24,557 nt of DNA, taken from Planctomycetota bacterium. Lineage in GTDB: Bacteria; Planctomycetota; PUPC01. The notes under the pieces are model-generated. The model saw only the letters and a program-made list of their open reading frames with translations, was not told the origin of the DNA and did no database searches. Positions 1 to 7,625 of this stretch are shown here, in pieces. The stretch spans positions 1 to 24,557 of the forward strand of contig PWKM01000110.1 of assembly GCA_003559755.1 (NCBI GenBank), in the 5' to 3' direction. Every line of letters starts with the position of its first letter. Within the stretch, counting starts at the first letter, position 1. Position numbers and translations under genes: made by a program.

Positions 1-2
1 CC

Positions 3-578
3 GGCGAGTTCGAGAGCGCCAGCTTGTTCGGACGGAGCGTCGGGCTCCACGGGCTGGGGGTCATCGCCCAGGAATTCGTCCGGCTGCTCGGCCCGTTCGA
101 CTGTGCCATCTCGGCGTTCTCTCCCCACTGCCCCGACGAGGTGTTCGAGCAACTTGGCGTCGCCCGCGAGGATGACCTGGCGAATTTGTACGCTGCGAAC
201 GACGTCGTCTCGATCCACGCCTCCAAGACGCCCCAGAACCATCACATCGTGGGCTCCGAGATTCTGGCGGGGATGAAGGACGGAGCCGTGCTGGTCAACA
301 CGGCCCGGGGCGCGATCATCGACACCGAGGCCCTGGTCGAGAAGCTCGAGGAAGGGACGATCTGGGCGGCGCTCGACGTGTTCGAGGAGGAGCCGCTGCC
401 GGCCGACTCGCCGCTCAGGGGGATGCAAAACGTGCTGCTGCTCCCTCATCAGGCCGGCCCCACGCCCGACTGGCAGCCGAGGATGGGCCGGCACGCCCTC
501 GAGAACCTGAGCCGCTATGTCGCCGGCGAAGAAGTCACCGACGTGGTGACCGTGCAGAAATACGACCTGATCACCTGA
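3..578 (+). CDS. D-isomer-specific 2-hydroxyacid dehydrogenase, C-terminal part (5' truncated by the window)
   Basis: Only the NAD-binding domain and C-terminal tail are visible (191 codons); the reading frame is open to the left edge, so the start lies outside. The Rossmann fingerprint reads GLHGLGVIA, with Ala in place of the third glycine. The family's catalytic triad follows in order: Arg in NTARG (codon 306-308), Glu before Pro in DVFEEEP (390-392) and His in LPHQAG (447-449). These enzymes interconvert 2-keto and D-2-hydroxy acids (phosphoglycerate, glyoxylate/hydroxypyruvate, lactate) in the cytosol; the substrate cannot be told from this fragment. After the second beta strand (CAISAFSP) the usual NAD-selecting Asp is replaced by Ser, which may relax specificity toward NADP; that is inference. 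It is convergent with buk, with 25 bases between the stops. Confidence 0.9.
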   Translation, partial: GEFESASLFGRSVGLHGLGVIAQEFVRLLGPFDCAISAFSPHCPDEVFEQLGVAREDDLANLYAANDVVSIHASKTPQNHHIVGSEILAGMKDGAVLVNTARGAIIDTEALVEKLEEGTIWAALDVFEEEPLPADSPLRGMQNVLLLPHQAGPTPDWQPRMGRHALENLSRYVAGEEVTDVVTVQKYDLIT

Positions 579-603
579 ATGCCCGGCGATGGGCGGCGGG
601 CGG

Positions 604-1689
604 TCAGCCCGGACTGCGATATCGCTTTGCCCGGGCCTCCCCGGCCAACACCCGCAGGGCGCCCTCGGCGAGTGCGACCATCTCGATCGCCCCCGGTATC
701 GTGTGGACCGGCGCGATGAACTGGACCCGGCGTTTGATGCCGCGGACGACCGGTTTGCAGCGGGCGACGGAGCCGGTGAGTGCGATGGCATCGACCCGTC
801 CGGCCAGCGCCGCCGCACGGGCACCGATCTCGCACGCCACCTGATAGGCCATCGCGGCAAGGATATCCTTCGCTGTCTCGTCCCCCGCGGCCGCCCGGTT
901 CTCCACGTCGAGCAGGTCGTTCGTGCCCAGGTATGCGACCACGCCGCCCCGGCCGGTGATTCGTGCCAGCAGTTCGTCGGGTGGCATCTCGCGGGCGAGC
1001 CGGACCAGGTCGGCCGCCGGCAGGCCGCCGCTCCGCTCGACAGCGAACGGGCCGTCCCCGTCGAGAGCGTTGTTCACGTCGATGACCTTGCCCCGGCGGT
1101 GCGCCGCGATGGACGTCCCGCCTCCGAGATGGGCGACGATCAGGTCCGCCTCCTCGTATCGTTTGCCCAGTTTCCGGGCGATCCGACGGGCGACCGCCTT
1201 CTGGTTCAGGGCGTGCCAGATGCTGCGCCGCTCGATCTCGGGGATGCCGGAATAACGCGCCTCCGGGCACAGTTCATCGACGACGACGGGATCGACGATG
1301 AATGCCGGCACCTCGGCCTGCTCGGCGATCCGCGCCCCGATGACCGCGCTCAGGTTGCTGGCGTGGAGGCCGTATCGGCCTGACCGGAGGTCCTCGAGCA
1401 TCGCGTCGTCCACCCGGTATGTCCCCGAGGGCAACGGGGCGAGCAGGCCGCCCCGACAGGAGACGGCGTCGAGGTCGGTCAGGGCGACATCGCAGCGCTC
1501 GAGCACATCGAGGACGGCCGATTCCCGCATCGGGACCTGGTCGATGAGCCGGCGGAACGCGCTCAGTTCATCGACAGAATGCCGGACGGTTTCATCCGAG
1601 ACGATGTCGTGTCCGCGGAACAGTGCGACCTTGGTCGAGGTCGATCCGGTGTTGATCACCGCCACAAGCGGGGCGGGGCGTTCTACCAC
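604..1689 (-). CDS. buk: Butyrate kinase
   Basis: The 361-residue protein is full length for butyrate kinases (about 355-360) of the acetokinase (ASKHA) fold. It shows the N-terminal phosphate-binding motif NTGSTSTKVAL, the HLGGGTSIAAH motif that carries the His equivalent to the acetate-kinase catalytic His, the DVNNALDGDGPF segment typical of Buk rather than AckA, and the adenosine-motif region ALTGSVA. It catalyses reversible transfer of phosphate between butyryl (or isobutyryl/branched-chain acyl) phosphate and ADP. The start is a GTG two bases after the ptb stop, so it is the last gene of the ACT-ptb-buk operon and probably translationally coupled. Together with Ptb it would make ATP from acyl-CoA, or activate short fatty acids in reverse. 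The chain length of the substrate cannot be read from the sequence. Confidence 0.95.
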   Translation of the reverse strand: MVERPAPLVAVINTGSTSTKVALFRGHDIVSDETVRHSVDELSAFRRLIDQVPMRESAVLDVLERCDVALTDLDAVSCRGGLLAPLPSGTYRVDDAMLEDLRSGRYGLHASNLSAVIGARIAEQAEVPAFIVDPVVVDELCPEARYSGIPEIERRSIWHALNQKAVARRIARKLGKRYEEADLIVAHLGGGTSIAAHRRGKVIDVNNALDGDGPFAVERSGGLPAADLVRLAREMPPDELLARITGRGGVVAYLGTNDLLDVENRAAAGDETAKDILAAMAYQVACEIGARAAALAGRVDAIALTGSVARCKPVVRGIKRRVQFIAPVHTIPGAIEMVALAEGALRVLAGEARAKRYRSPG

Positions 1690-1691
1690 GG

Positions 1692-2606
1692 TCAGTTCTC
1701 AATCATGGCGCAGGCGAGGGCGATGCTGAGGAATTTCATCCGGGCCGTATCGGCCCGGCCGGGGACGACGATGGGCGCGGTGGCTCCCCAGATGATGCTG
1801 GCCCCTTCCAGGCCTGCGAAGCAGGTGAGGGCCTTGTAGATGGCGTTGGCGGTCTCGATCTCGGGAGCGACCACGATGTCGGCCTGACCGGCGACCGGGC
1901 CGGCCAGGCCCTTTGACCGGGCGACGTCTGGCGACACCGCGTCGTCGAGGGCCAGTGGCCCCTGAGCGACCAGTTCGCCGAGCAGGCCGGCGTCGCTCAT
2001 CTGCTCGATGAGCTTCGCGTCCAGCGTGGCGGGCATCGTCGTCACGTTGACGTGCTCGATGGCGGCGAGCATCGCTACCTTCGGCTTCCGCACGCCCAGT
2101 CGGCGCAGCACTTCGGCGGCGTTCCTGGTGATCTCGATCTTTTGGGAGAGGGTCGGCCGGATGTTCACCCCGGCGTCGGTCACCACCACGCATTTGCCGC
2201 TGGGCGGGGCGTCGAACAGGGCGACGTGGCTGAGCATCCCGTCCCCGCGCAGGCCGGTCTGGTGGTTCAGGATCGCCCGGATCACTTGCTTGGTGGGCAG
2301 GTGGCCCTTCATCATGGCCAGGGCGCGGCCCTCGCGTACGCTGGCGGTCGTGCACTCCGCCACCTTGCTTTGATCGGGCACGTCCTCGAACTCGAACCCT
2401 TCCAGCGAGATGCCCAGGGTCTGCGCGCAGGTGATGATCGCCTGTTTGCGGCCGACGGCGAGCGGCTTGATCAGCCCGGTGTCGGCGGCCAACCGCAGGG
2501 CTTCGAGCGATTCGGCGTCCTCCGGCCCCGCGCAGGCGAGGGTGATCGGCCGCTGCCGCTCGCGGACCCGGTCAACGAGTTGATCGACCTTATCGATGCC
2601 GATCAC
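1692..2606 (-). CDS. ptb: Phosphate butyryltransferase (phosphate acyltransferase family)
   Basis: The 304-residue protein matches the PTA/PTB family length and pattern. It has an N-terminal PITLACAGPEDAESLEAL segment, a central MLSHVALFD and VTDAGVNIRPTL block, and a C-terminal ADIVVAPEIETANAIYKALT block followed by GASIIWGATAPIVVPGRADT. It exchanges CoA and phosphate on butyryl or branched short-chain acyl groups, giving the acyl phosphate used by Buk. I chose the GTG at 2606: it overlaps the TGA of the upstream ACT gene as GTGA and follows a purine-rich GAAGGGGAAAAAAC stretch. The longer open frame starting at 2651 would run deep into the ACT gene. Tight overlap on both sides indicates one polycistronic mRNA. 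Confidence 0.93.
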   Translation of the reverse strand: MIGIDKVDQLVDRVRERQRPITLACAGPEDAESLEALRLAADTGLIKPLAVGRKQAIITCAQTLGISLEGFEFEDVPDQSKVAECTTASVREGRALAMMKGHLPTKQVIRAILNHQTGLRGDGMLSHVALFDAPPSGKCVVVTDAGVNIRPTLSQKIEITRNAAEVLRRLGVRKPKVAMLAAIEHVNVTTMPATLDAKLIEQMSDAGLLGELVAQGPLALDDAVSPDVARSKGLAGPVAGQADIVVAPEIETANAIYKALTCFAGLEGASIIWGATAPIVVPGRADTARMKFLSIALACAMIEN

Positions 2607-3085
2607 GTTTTTTCCCCTTCGCTCACCGCCACTCGCCCGCTGCGTGCGCACTCGATAATCCCGAAGGGGCGGAGCATGCGGAGCAGGGCGGTCACTTTCT
2701 CATCGGACCCGGTCATCTCGATGGTCATCGTATCGAGCTTCAGGGCGGAGACTTTTGCCCCCATCACCTCGAGAATCTGCATCAGTTGGGGGAGGTCCTC
2801 CGGTCGGGTGTGAATCTTCGCCAGCATCAACTCTCGGTCGATGAACCCGCTGCGGTCCAGGTCTTCCACCTCGATCACGTCGTCCAGCCGGGCGGTCTCG
2901 TCGGCGATCGCCTCCAGCTTGTCCATCTCGCCTTCGATCTCGATGGTCAGCCGGGAGATATGTTCCTGTTCCGCCTCGTTGACGGCCAAGCTGTGTATGT
3001 TGATGCCCCGATCGCCAAACGACTTGGCGATCCGGGCCAGGACGCCCGGGCGGTTGGCAACAAGGCACGAGATCATGTGGCGCAT
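2603..3085 (-). CDS. ilvH: Acetolactate synthase small (regulatory) subunit-type ACT-domain protein
   Basis: The 160-residue protein has the length and layout of IlvH/IlvN. An N-terminal ACT domain begins MRHMISCLVANRPGVLARIA and continues with FGDRGINIHSLAVNEAEQEHISRLTIEIEG; a C-terminal domain contains the family's DRELMLAKIHT and MTIEMTGSDEKV segments and ends FGIIECARSGRVAV. IlvH binds branched-chain amino acids and controls the catalytic subunit IlvB. The ATG at 3085 is preferred because AAAGGAAAAGCAG lies just upstream; an earlier in-frame start at 3118 lacks support. No ilvB is adjacent. Instead it is the first gene of an operon with ptb and buk, so it may either work with an IlvB encoded elsewhere or sense branched-chain amino acids for acyl-CoA metabolism. 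The second possibility is inference. Confidence 0.88.
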   Translation of the reverse strand: MRHMISCLVANRPGVLARIAKSFGDRGINIHSLAVNEAEQEHISRLTIEIEGEMDKLEAIADETARLDDVIEVEDLDRSGFIDRELMLAKIHTRPEDLPQLMQILEVMGAKVSALKLDTMTIEMTGSDEKVTALLRMLRPFGIIECARSGRVAVSEGEKT

Positions 3086-3130
3086 CTGCTTTTCCTTTCT
3101 TTGCCCCGGTCTCTTCAAGCGCGACGGACT

Positions 3131-3159
3131 ATGCTACGTTCCAGCGGCATTCACGTCAA
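3131..3159 (-). promoter_or_regulatory. Promoter of the ACT-ptb-buk operon
   Basis: Reading leftward, TTGACG (3159-3154), a 17-bp spacer and TAGCAT (3136-3131) form a sigma70-like promoter. The expected transcript start near 3124 would leave a leader of about 38 bases before the ACT start at 3085. Confidence 0.6.
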
Positions 3160-3235
3160 TGTTATGGCCCGCGCACAACAGGGCAGGCAACGCTGCCGAC
3201 GACAGATCGGCCACTGCCCGCGCCGTTGCTGACCG

Positions 3236-3257
3236 CACGGCGGATATTCCGGCCGTG
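3236..3257 (-). terminator. Hairpin downstream of the membrane-anchored unknown gene
   Basis: CACGGCGG (3236-3243) pairs with CCG (3249-3251) plus CCGTG (3253-3257), with one bulged base and an ATATT loop, 33 bases past the stop at 3290. No U-tract follows, so it could be an imperfect terminator or an RNA 3'-end stabiliser. Confidence 0.35.
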
Positions 3258-3289
3258 TGGTGAGAGGTTATGTTGTCGCTCTGCGTCCG

Positions 3290-4186
3290 TCAGTCGCCGG
3301 GGGACGAGGTGATAAACTGTTCCAGCAGGTTGTCGGGCACCTCGATGTCGTCCTGATGGGGCAGGGGGAAGCGGACGAATTCGATGGAGAGTCCCCACGC
3401 CTCGACCGTCTGCCGGAGCAGCCGGTTCGACTCGTCCACATAGGCCCGGGCTGTCCCCACCTGCCGGGGGAACTCGACCACGTACACTTTGTACAGGGCG
3501 TCGCCGATGCGGAGATTCTCCTTGGAAATCACCCGGGCCTGGGCCGAAGATATCCCGAACGAAATGGGGTCGATGATCTGGAAACGCCACGCCTGGCCGA
3601 CCCGCAGATCGCCCATCCACCCGGCGGGCATGAAGTTGTGTGCCAGAATATCCCGCTTCTGGACGGGGACCGATCTGTGGAAATGGCGTGGCTGCTCGAA
3701 ATCGTCGTTGTTCAATACCGCGCTGATATGGAGCGTCTCGTCCTCCACAAACCCACGGGCCGTAGTCTGAAGCTGGGGCGAGTGGGTGGTCATGCGAAAG
3801 GACTGGAGGGTGTTCTCCGGCGATATCACCAGTTCCGATTGCAGGATAAATTGCTGGACCATGGACGCTATCAGCCGTCGAGTCGCCTCGTTCTGAAGGA
3901 ACTGGCCGTGTCGGCGGAAGTCGATCACCGTCTCGGTCGTAATTTCACACGTGCCGTCCGCCCGCAGGAGGTACGAGGTCTCGCTCGCCCCGATCAGGTT
4001 CCGGCTCTCGGTCCCGTCATAGATAAGCATGTGCGATGTGGGGTTCATGCGGGCGAACGCCCTGACCGCACCGTAGCCGGCGGGTTCATGGGCGAAGGCG
4101 TAGGGGAGGACTTCCCGCCTGATGAAAAGACCCATCATCACCAGCCAGAAGCTGATGATGGCATAGATCAGAACCTTTTTGGTCAT
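3290..4186 (-). CDS. Membrane-anchored protein of unknown function
   Basis: I do not recognise a family. The 298-residue protein has one N-terminal hydrophobic segment (about residues 5-22, VLIYAIISFWLVMMGLFI) after a short basic MTKK, and no lipobox, so it should be a signal-anchored protein facing the periplasm. The remainder is soluble, rich in beta-type segments, with aromatic clusters (RHFHRSVP, WRFQIIDPISFG) and a C-terminal ARAYVDESNRLLRQTVEAWGLSIEFVRF stretch. That tail resembles the processing-marker segment seen in some DUF3108/transglutaminase-associated proteins, but the likeness is only by eye. The ATG at 4186 follows GGAGG with eight bases between. It is divergent from the duplicated lipoprotein genes, and the two promoters share about 100 bp, which suggests linked roles at the cell envelope. 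Confidence 0.75.
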   Translation of the reverse strand: MTKKVLIYAIISFWLVMMGLFIRREVLPYAFAHEPAGYGAVRAFARMNPTSHMLIYDGTESRNLIGASETSYLLRADGTCEITTETVIDFRRHGQFLQNEATRRLIASMVQQFILQSELVISPENTLQSFRMTTHSPQLQTTARGFVEDETLHISAVLNNDDFEQPRHFHRSVPVQKRDILAHNFMPAGWMGDLRVGQAWRFQIIDPISFGISSAQARVISKENLRIGDALYKVYVVEFPRQVGTARAYVDESNRLLRQTVEAWGLSIEFVRFPLPHQDDIEVPDNLLEQFITSSPGD

Positions 4187-4215
4187 AAGGCGGCCTCCGG
4201 AACGGGCATGAATTC

Positions 4216-4244
4216 ATTGTATGAGCCGCCCATGCGGGTGTCAA
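4216..4244 (-). promoter_or_regulatory. Promoter of the membrane-anchored unknown gene
   Basis: Reading leftward, a perfect TTGACA (4244-4239), 17 bp and TACAAT (4221-4216) form the best sigma70 consensus match in the window. The transcript would start near 4209, with a leader of about 23 bases that contains the GGAGG ribosome-binding site. Confidence 0.75.
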
Positions 4245-4278
4245 CGTAGTGGCTCCGTATTTTCGGGATGGACGGCGA

Positions 4279-4307
4279 TTGCTCCCTGCAAAGAACCTTG
4301 CTAGAAT
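4279..4307 (+). promoter_or_regulatory. Promoter of the first lipoprotein paralogue
   Basis: TTGCTC (4279-4284), 17 bp and TAGAAT (4302-4307). The leader from about 4314 contains nested inverted repeats (CCGGCC at 4322-4327 with GGCCGG at 4354-4359, enclosing a GCCC-GCA-GGGC hairpin) before the AGGAGG at 4371-4376. The -35 box lies 34 bp from the opposing promoter's -35 box. Confidence 0.6.
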
Positions 4308-4370
4308 TGGCGACAGTCTATCCGGCCAGGACCCAGACAGCCCGCAGGGCATAGGCCGGCGGATGCTCTC

Positions 4371-4376
4371 AGGAGG
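4371..4376 (+). promoter_or_regulatory. Ribosome-binding site fixing the first lipoprotein start
   Basis: A perfect AGGAGG seven bases before the ATG at 4384. It decides the start against an upstream in-frame ATG at 4249, which would lie before the promoter and put 45 residues ahead of the lipoprotein signal. Confidence 0.85.
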
Positions 4377-4383
4377 CCCCGTT

Positions 4384-5364
4384 ATGATGCGTTCAATTCG
4401 CATGTCTGCCCTCTTCATCACTGTGCTCTCGCTCGCCGGCTGTCTCCAGATCGAGACCCGCATCCGGCTTCACGAGGATGGCAGGATCACCGTGACCGAG
4501 CGGATGCAATTCTCGCGCCGGCTCATCGACCTCGCCGCCCAGAGCGAAGACGCGGCCGGCGTCCTCGCCATGCTCGAGCGGAAGGCGGTCGAAGCCCGGG
4601 TCGAGCGCATGGGCGAGGGGGCGGAGCTTGTCAGCCACGAGGTACGCGACGGCGAGCAGGGCTCGAGGGAGTCGGTCTCCGTCATCACCCTGCCGCACAT
4701 CAACAACTTCCGCTACGTCTCACCGTATCTGTCCAACCATAACTACCCGAACCACACGATGCTCGAATGCCGGATGTTTCCCGTGTACGAAAGCACCTGG
4801 TACGGGCGGGTGGCCGGTCAGGTGGGGGTGACGTTCAGACCGGCGACGAGCGAGCGCGGCTCGGGCGATGAAGATGTCACCCCTCCGACCCCGGCCGACC
4901 TGCAGATCTACCGTGACCTTCAGCCGGTCTTTCAGGACATGATGCAGGGGCTTCGATTCCGGCTGGTCTTCGAATCGTACGCCCCGCTCCGGTTCCGACA
5001 ATACTACCGCTACCGGGGCATGGGGGCCGACACAAGGGAGTACGATCTGATCGATTTCTCGGCCGATGATCTCGACCGGCACGGCTACGAGTTCCTGGCC
5101 AATGAAGAGATCATGCTCGAACTGCTTCGCATGCGATTTGACGGCGGCAATCTGACGAGCACCACCGAGACGCACGCGAGCAACCAGACGGTGCCCGTCT
5201 ATCACCCGCGCGGGATTGCCGAAATCTATTTCAGGCCGTCCCGTCATTTCTTCGACGAGCATTTCCAGGGGAAGACGCTGCAATTCACCGACCGCCAGGG
5301 AGGGCCGAGGGAGGCCAGGTTCGAAGAGGTCGGCTTTCAGCCGAGAACGAGCGAAGAAGACTGA
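4384..5364 (+). CDS. Lipoprotein of unknown function, paralogue 1
   Basis: The 326-residue protein begins with a lipoprotein signal: basic MMRSIRM, a hydrophobic core, and lipobox LAGC with Cys20 as lipidation site. I do not recognise the family. The mature part opens with LQIETRIRLHEDGRITVTERMQFSRRL, a pattern like beta-strand envelope proteins whose N-terminal strands carry alternating charged and hydrophobic residues. It continues with a helical segment rich in Ala/Glu (AAQSEDAAGVLAMLERKAVEARVE), a conserved LPHINNFRYVSPYL motif, two Cys at most, and an aromatic YYRYRG patch. It probably sits in the inner or outer membrane facing the periplasm. The next gene is a close copy, and the divergent neighbour is also an envelope protein. 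Each copy has its own promoter and a strong ribosome-binding site. Confidence 0.85.
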   Translation: MMRSIRMSALFITVLSLAGCLQIETRIRLHEDGRITVTERMQFSRRLIDLAAQSEDAAGVLAMLERKAVEARVERMGEGAELVSHEVRDGEQGSRESVSVITLPHINNFRYVSPYLSNHNYPNHTMLECRMFPVYESTWYGRVAGQVGVTFRPATSERGSGDEDVTPPTPADLQIYRDLQPVFQDMMQGLRFRLVFESYAPLRFRQYYRYRGMGADTREYDLIDFSADDLDRHGYEFLANEEIMLELLRMRFDGGNLTSTTETHASNQTVPVYHPRGIAEIYFRPSRHFFDEHFQGKTLQFTDRQGGPREARFEEVGFQPRTSEED

Positions 5365-5468
5365 TACGGACCGGCAATACGAATTGACAGACAGCCGAGG
5401 ACGCGAGCCGGGCTCTGGCGTCCAAGAACCGGGCACCAGTCGTCAACACACAGAGAAATTGCAGCGGG

Positions 5469-5497
5469 TTGCACGGTGTTCGGGGCGTTGCTAAAAT
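5469..5497 (+). promoter_or_regulatory. Promoter of the second lipoprotein paralogue
   Basis: TTGCAC (5469-5474), 17 bp and TAAAAT (5492-5497). Its layout and the bases around the -10 (GTTGCTA before AAAT) match the promoter of the first copy, so the duplication carried its promoter along. Predicted transcript start is near 5504. Confidence 0.65.
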
Positions 5498-5521
5498 AAA
5501 AATACTGTCGCCCCGGCCGTC

Positions 5522-5543
5522 CGAGCCGGTTCCATCCGGCTCG
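5522..5543 (+). promoter_or_regulatory. Hairpin in the 5' leader of the second lipoprotein mRNA
   Basis: CGAGCCGG (5522-5529) and CCGGCTCG (5536-5543) are perfectly complementary around a TTCCAT loop. The element sits in the predicted leader between the transcript start (about 5504) and the AGGAG at 5560-5564. It leaves the ribosome-binding site free, so a stabilising or protein-binding role is as likely as attenuation. Confidence 0.45.
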
Positions 5544-5571
5544 CTTACGGAAGATTCGCAGGAGAACCATC

Positions 5572-6576
5572 ATGATGTTGCGTCCAATTCGCCTGTCTGC
5601 CCTCTGCTCCATCATCGCACTGCTCTCTCTCGTCGGCTGCCTCCAGATCGAGACGCGCGTCCAGATTCACGAGGATGCCAGCATCACCGTGACCGAGCGG
5701 ATGCAATTCTCGCGCCGGCTGATCGACCTCGCCGCCCAGAGCGAGGACGCAGCGGGCGTCCTCGCCATGCTCGAGCGGAAGGCGGTCGAGGCCCGGGTCG
5801 AGCACATGGGCGAGGGGGCAAAGCTGGTCAGCCACGAGATACGCGACGGCGAGCAGGGCTCGAAGGAATCGGTCGCCGTGTTTACCCTCCCGCACATCAA
5901 CAATTTCCGCTACGTATCTCCCTATCTGGCCAGGGAAAACTACCCGAACCACACCATGCTCCAATGTGAGCTGTTCCCCGTGTATGAGGGGAGAAGCGGC
6001 CACCGGAGGGCCGGCGTGATCGGGGTGCGGTTCACGCCCGTCAGCAGCGAGCGCAGACGGGGCGACGATGATACCCCCGCTCCTACGCCGCAGGAACTCC
6101 AGATATACCGCGATCTGCAGCCGGTGTTCCAGGATATGATGCAGGGGCTTCGGCTCCGGCTCGTCTTCGAGTCATATGCCCCGATCCGATTTGGATCAAT
6201 CTACTACCGCTACCGGGGCAGGGGGGGCGATACGAAGGAGTACGACCTCATCGACTTCTCCTGCGAGGACCTGGACCGGCACGGCTACGAGTTCCTCGCC
6301 AACGAGGAGATCATGATCGAGCTGCTTCGCAGGCAGTTCGGCGGGAGCAACCTGACGGCTACGACCGGGCAACACGGGGACAACTTGACGGTGCCGGTCT
6401 TTCATCCGACCGGGATTCCGCCCGTCTATTTCCCGCCGTCAAGGCACCTGTTCGACGAGCATTTCGAGGGGCGAACGCTCCAGTTCATCCAGCGCAGAGG
6501 CGGACCGCGCGATGCGGATTTCGACGAGATCGGCTACCAGCCCCGAACGGCGGACAGCGACGACGGGGATGACTGA
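5572..6576 (+). CDS. Lipoprotein of unknown function, paralogue 2
   Basis: A 334-residue lipoprotein with lipobox LVGC (Cys23), about three-quarters identical by eye to the preceding gene along its full length. The first half of the mature protein (ITVTERMQFSRRLIDLAAQS through NNFRYVSPYL) is almost unchanged, including at the DNA level. The region after the FPVYE segment, around residues 140-170, and the C-terminal quarter have diverged, and the tail here is acidic (DSDDGDD). Conserved blocks shared by both copies are LQIYRDLQPVFQDMMQGL, RLVFESYAP, EYDLIDFS and DRHGYEFLANEEIM. The ATG at 5572 follows AGGAG with seven bases between. The function is unknown; strong conservation of both copies argues that both are used. 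It is convergent with the next gene, with only six bases between the stop codons. Confidence 0.87.
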   Translation: MMLRPIRLSALCSIIALLSLVGCLQIETRVQIHEDASITVTERMQFSRRLIDLAAQSEDAAGVLAMLERKAVEARVEHMGEGAKLVSHEIRDGEQGSKESVAVFTLPHINNFRYVSPYLARENYPNHTMLQCELFPVYEGRSGHRRAGVIGVRFTPVSSERRRGDDDTPAPTPQELQIYRDLQPVFQDMMQGLRLRLVFESYAPIRFGSIYYRYRGRGGDTKEYDLIDFSCEDLDRHGYEFLANEEIMIELLRRQFGGSNLTATTGQHGDNLTVPVFHPTGIPPVYFPPSRHLFDEHFEGRTLQFIQRRGGPRDADFDEIGYQPRTADSDDGDD

Positions 6577-6582
6577 TCCCGG

Positions 6583-7590
6583 TCAGTTGCGAATGATCTC
6601 GGCGGTCGGCTCCAGCGTCCCCAGGTCTTCGCCGGGCAGCACCACGTGGCTGGTCGGGGCGCCGCACGAGGCCAGCCCGCCGCTCGTCGGGGCGGTGTGG
6701 GCTTCCAGCACGGAGAAATCCTCGAGCGACCGGATTTCGACGATGAGATCGCCTTCCTCGACCGCCGCCACCTCGGGCTGGTGAAAACTGGCGAACCCGA
6801 TCTGGCTGGCTCGGAACCCGATCTTGCTGGTCATCCGGTGAAAGACGATCTGCGTGTCAGGCAGTTCCAACTCGCCCTCGAGCATGCCCAGGTGCTTCAT
6901 GATGTTGAGCACGCCGCGCCGGGCGTCGAGCACGCGGTGACGCTGAACCACTTTGCTCGTGGGCGACATCTCGACCAGGATCGCCGGTGTGCCCAGCTCG
7001 ATCGGGACCCGTCGATGCAGTTGGCCCGAGAAGTGGCCTTCCTCTTCCGTCTCGTCCACGGTCTCGAAGCCGAAGGCGATTGCGATCTCCCGGCTGGCAG
7101 GGCTCGTGTTCACGTAGCCGGTGAAGTTCGGGTCGCACATCCGGCAGCTATGAAAGTCGAGCACCGCGTCGGCCTGCTCGAACAGACCGTGGGACAGTGT
7201 ATAGGTCAGCCGCTCGTTCCACGTGCCGTCCTCGACCCCGGGCCAACACCGGTTGATGTTCGTGCGCGGCGTTCCCTCGGCCGAAGCCAGCGACCCCGCC
7301 TGGGCCGGATAGGCATCGGGCACTCGCGTGCGCAGGATGAACGGGATGTTCGCAAGCGGGACTACCGCCAGTGTGCCGGCCATCGCCGACAGGTCGAGCT
7401 CCCGGAGAAGGGTCGCAATCATAGCAGAACCGCTGTACTCGGTCGCGTGCTGGGCGCAATGAACGACGAGCAGCGGGCCGTCCCGGCGGCCCCTGGCAAG
7501 CACCAGCGGGATGGGGACCTTGTTGACCTCAAACGAACCGTACACCACCTCGCCCGAAACCGGGCTCAGGCCCAAAATGTCGGAACTCAT
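6583..7590 (-). CDS. Succinylglutamate desuccinylase/aspartoacylase family zinc hydrolase
   Basis: The 335-residue protein fits the AstE/AspA branch of M14-like metallohydrolases. Zinc ligands are visible as His48 and Glu51 in CAQHATEYSG (the family's usual HGNE is here HATE) and His147 in LDFHSCR; Glu207 in VEMSPTS is the probable catalytic base, and TNINRCWPG (residues 110-118) is the substrate-binding stretch. The C-terminal half ends in a beta-rich domain with GDLIVEIRS, as in the family. These enzymes remove acyl groups from amino acids or related amides. The substrate is not evident, and no arginine-succinyltransferase genes are nearby. The ATG at 7590 follows GGAG. It has its own promoter, so it is a monocistronic unit. 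Confidence 0.85.
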   Translation of the reverse strand: MSSDILGLSPVSGEVVYGSFEVNKVPIPLVLARGRRDGPLLVVHCAQHATEYSGSAMIATLLRELDLSAMAGTLAVVPLANIPFILRTRVPDAYPAQAGSLASAEGTPRTNINRCWPGVEDGTWNERLTYTLSHGLFEQADAVLDFHSCRMCDPNFTGYVNTSPASREIAIAFGFETVDETEEEGHFSGQLHRRVPIELGTPAILVEMSPTSKVVQRHRVLDARRGVLNIMKHLGMLEGELELPDTQIVFHRMTSKIGFRASQIGFASFHQPEVAAVEEGDLIVEIRSLEDFSVLEAHTAPTSGGLASCGAPTSHVVLPGEDLGTLEPTAEIIRN

Positions 7591-7625
7591 CTTCTACTCC
7601 GTTGGCCGGGTTCAAAGTTGGGTAG

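Noticed and set aside
6572..6587. Inverted repeat ACTGA-TCAGT spanning two convergent stop codons
   Set aside because: A 5-bp stem formed mostly by the stop codons themselves; too weak to call a terminator.
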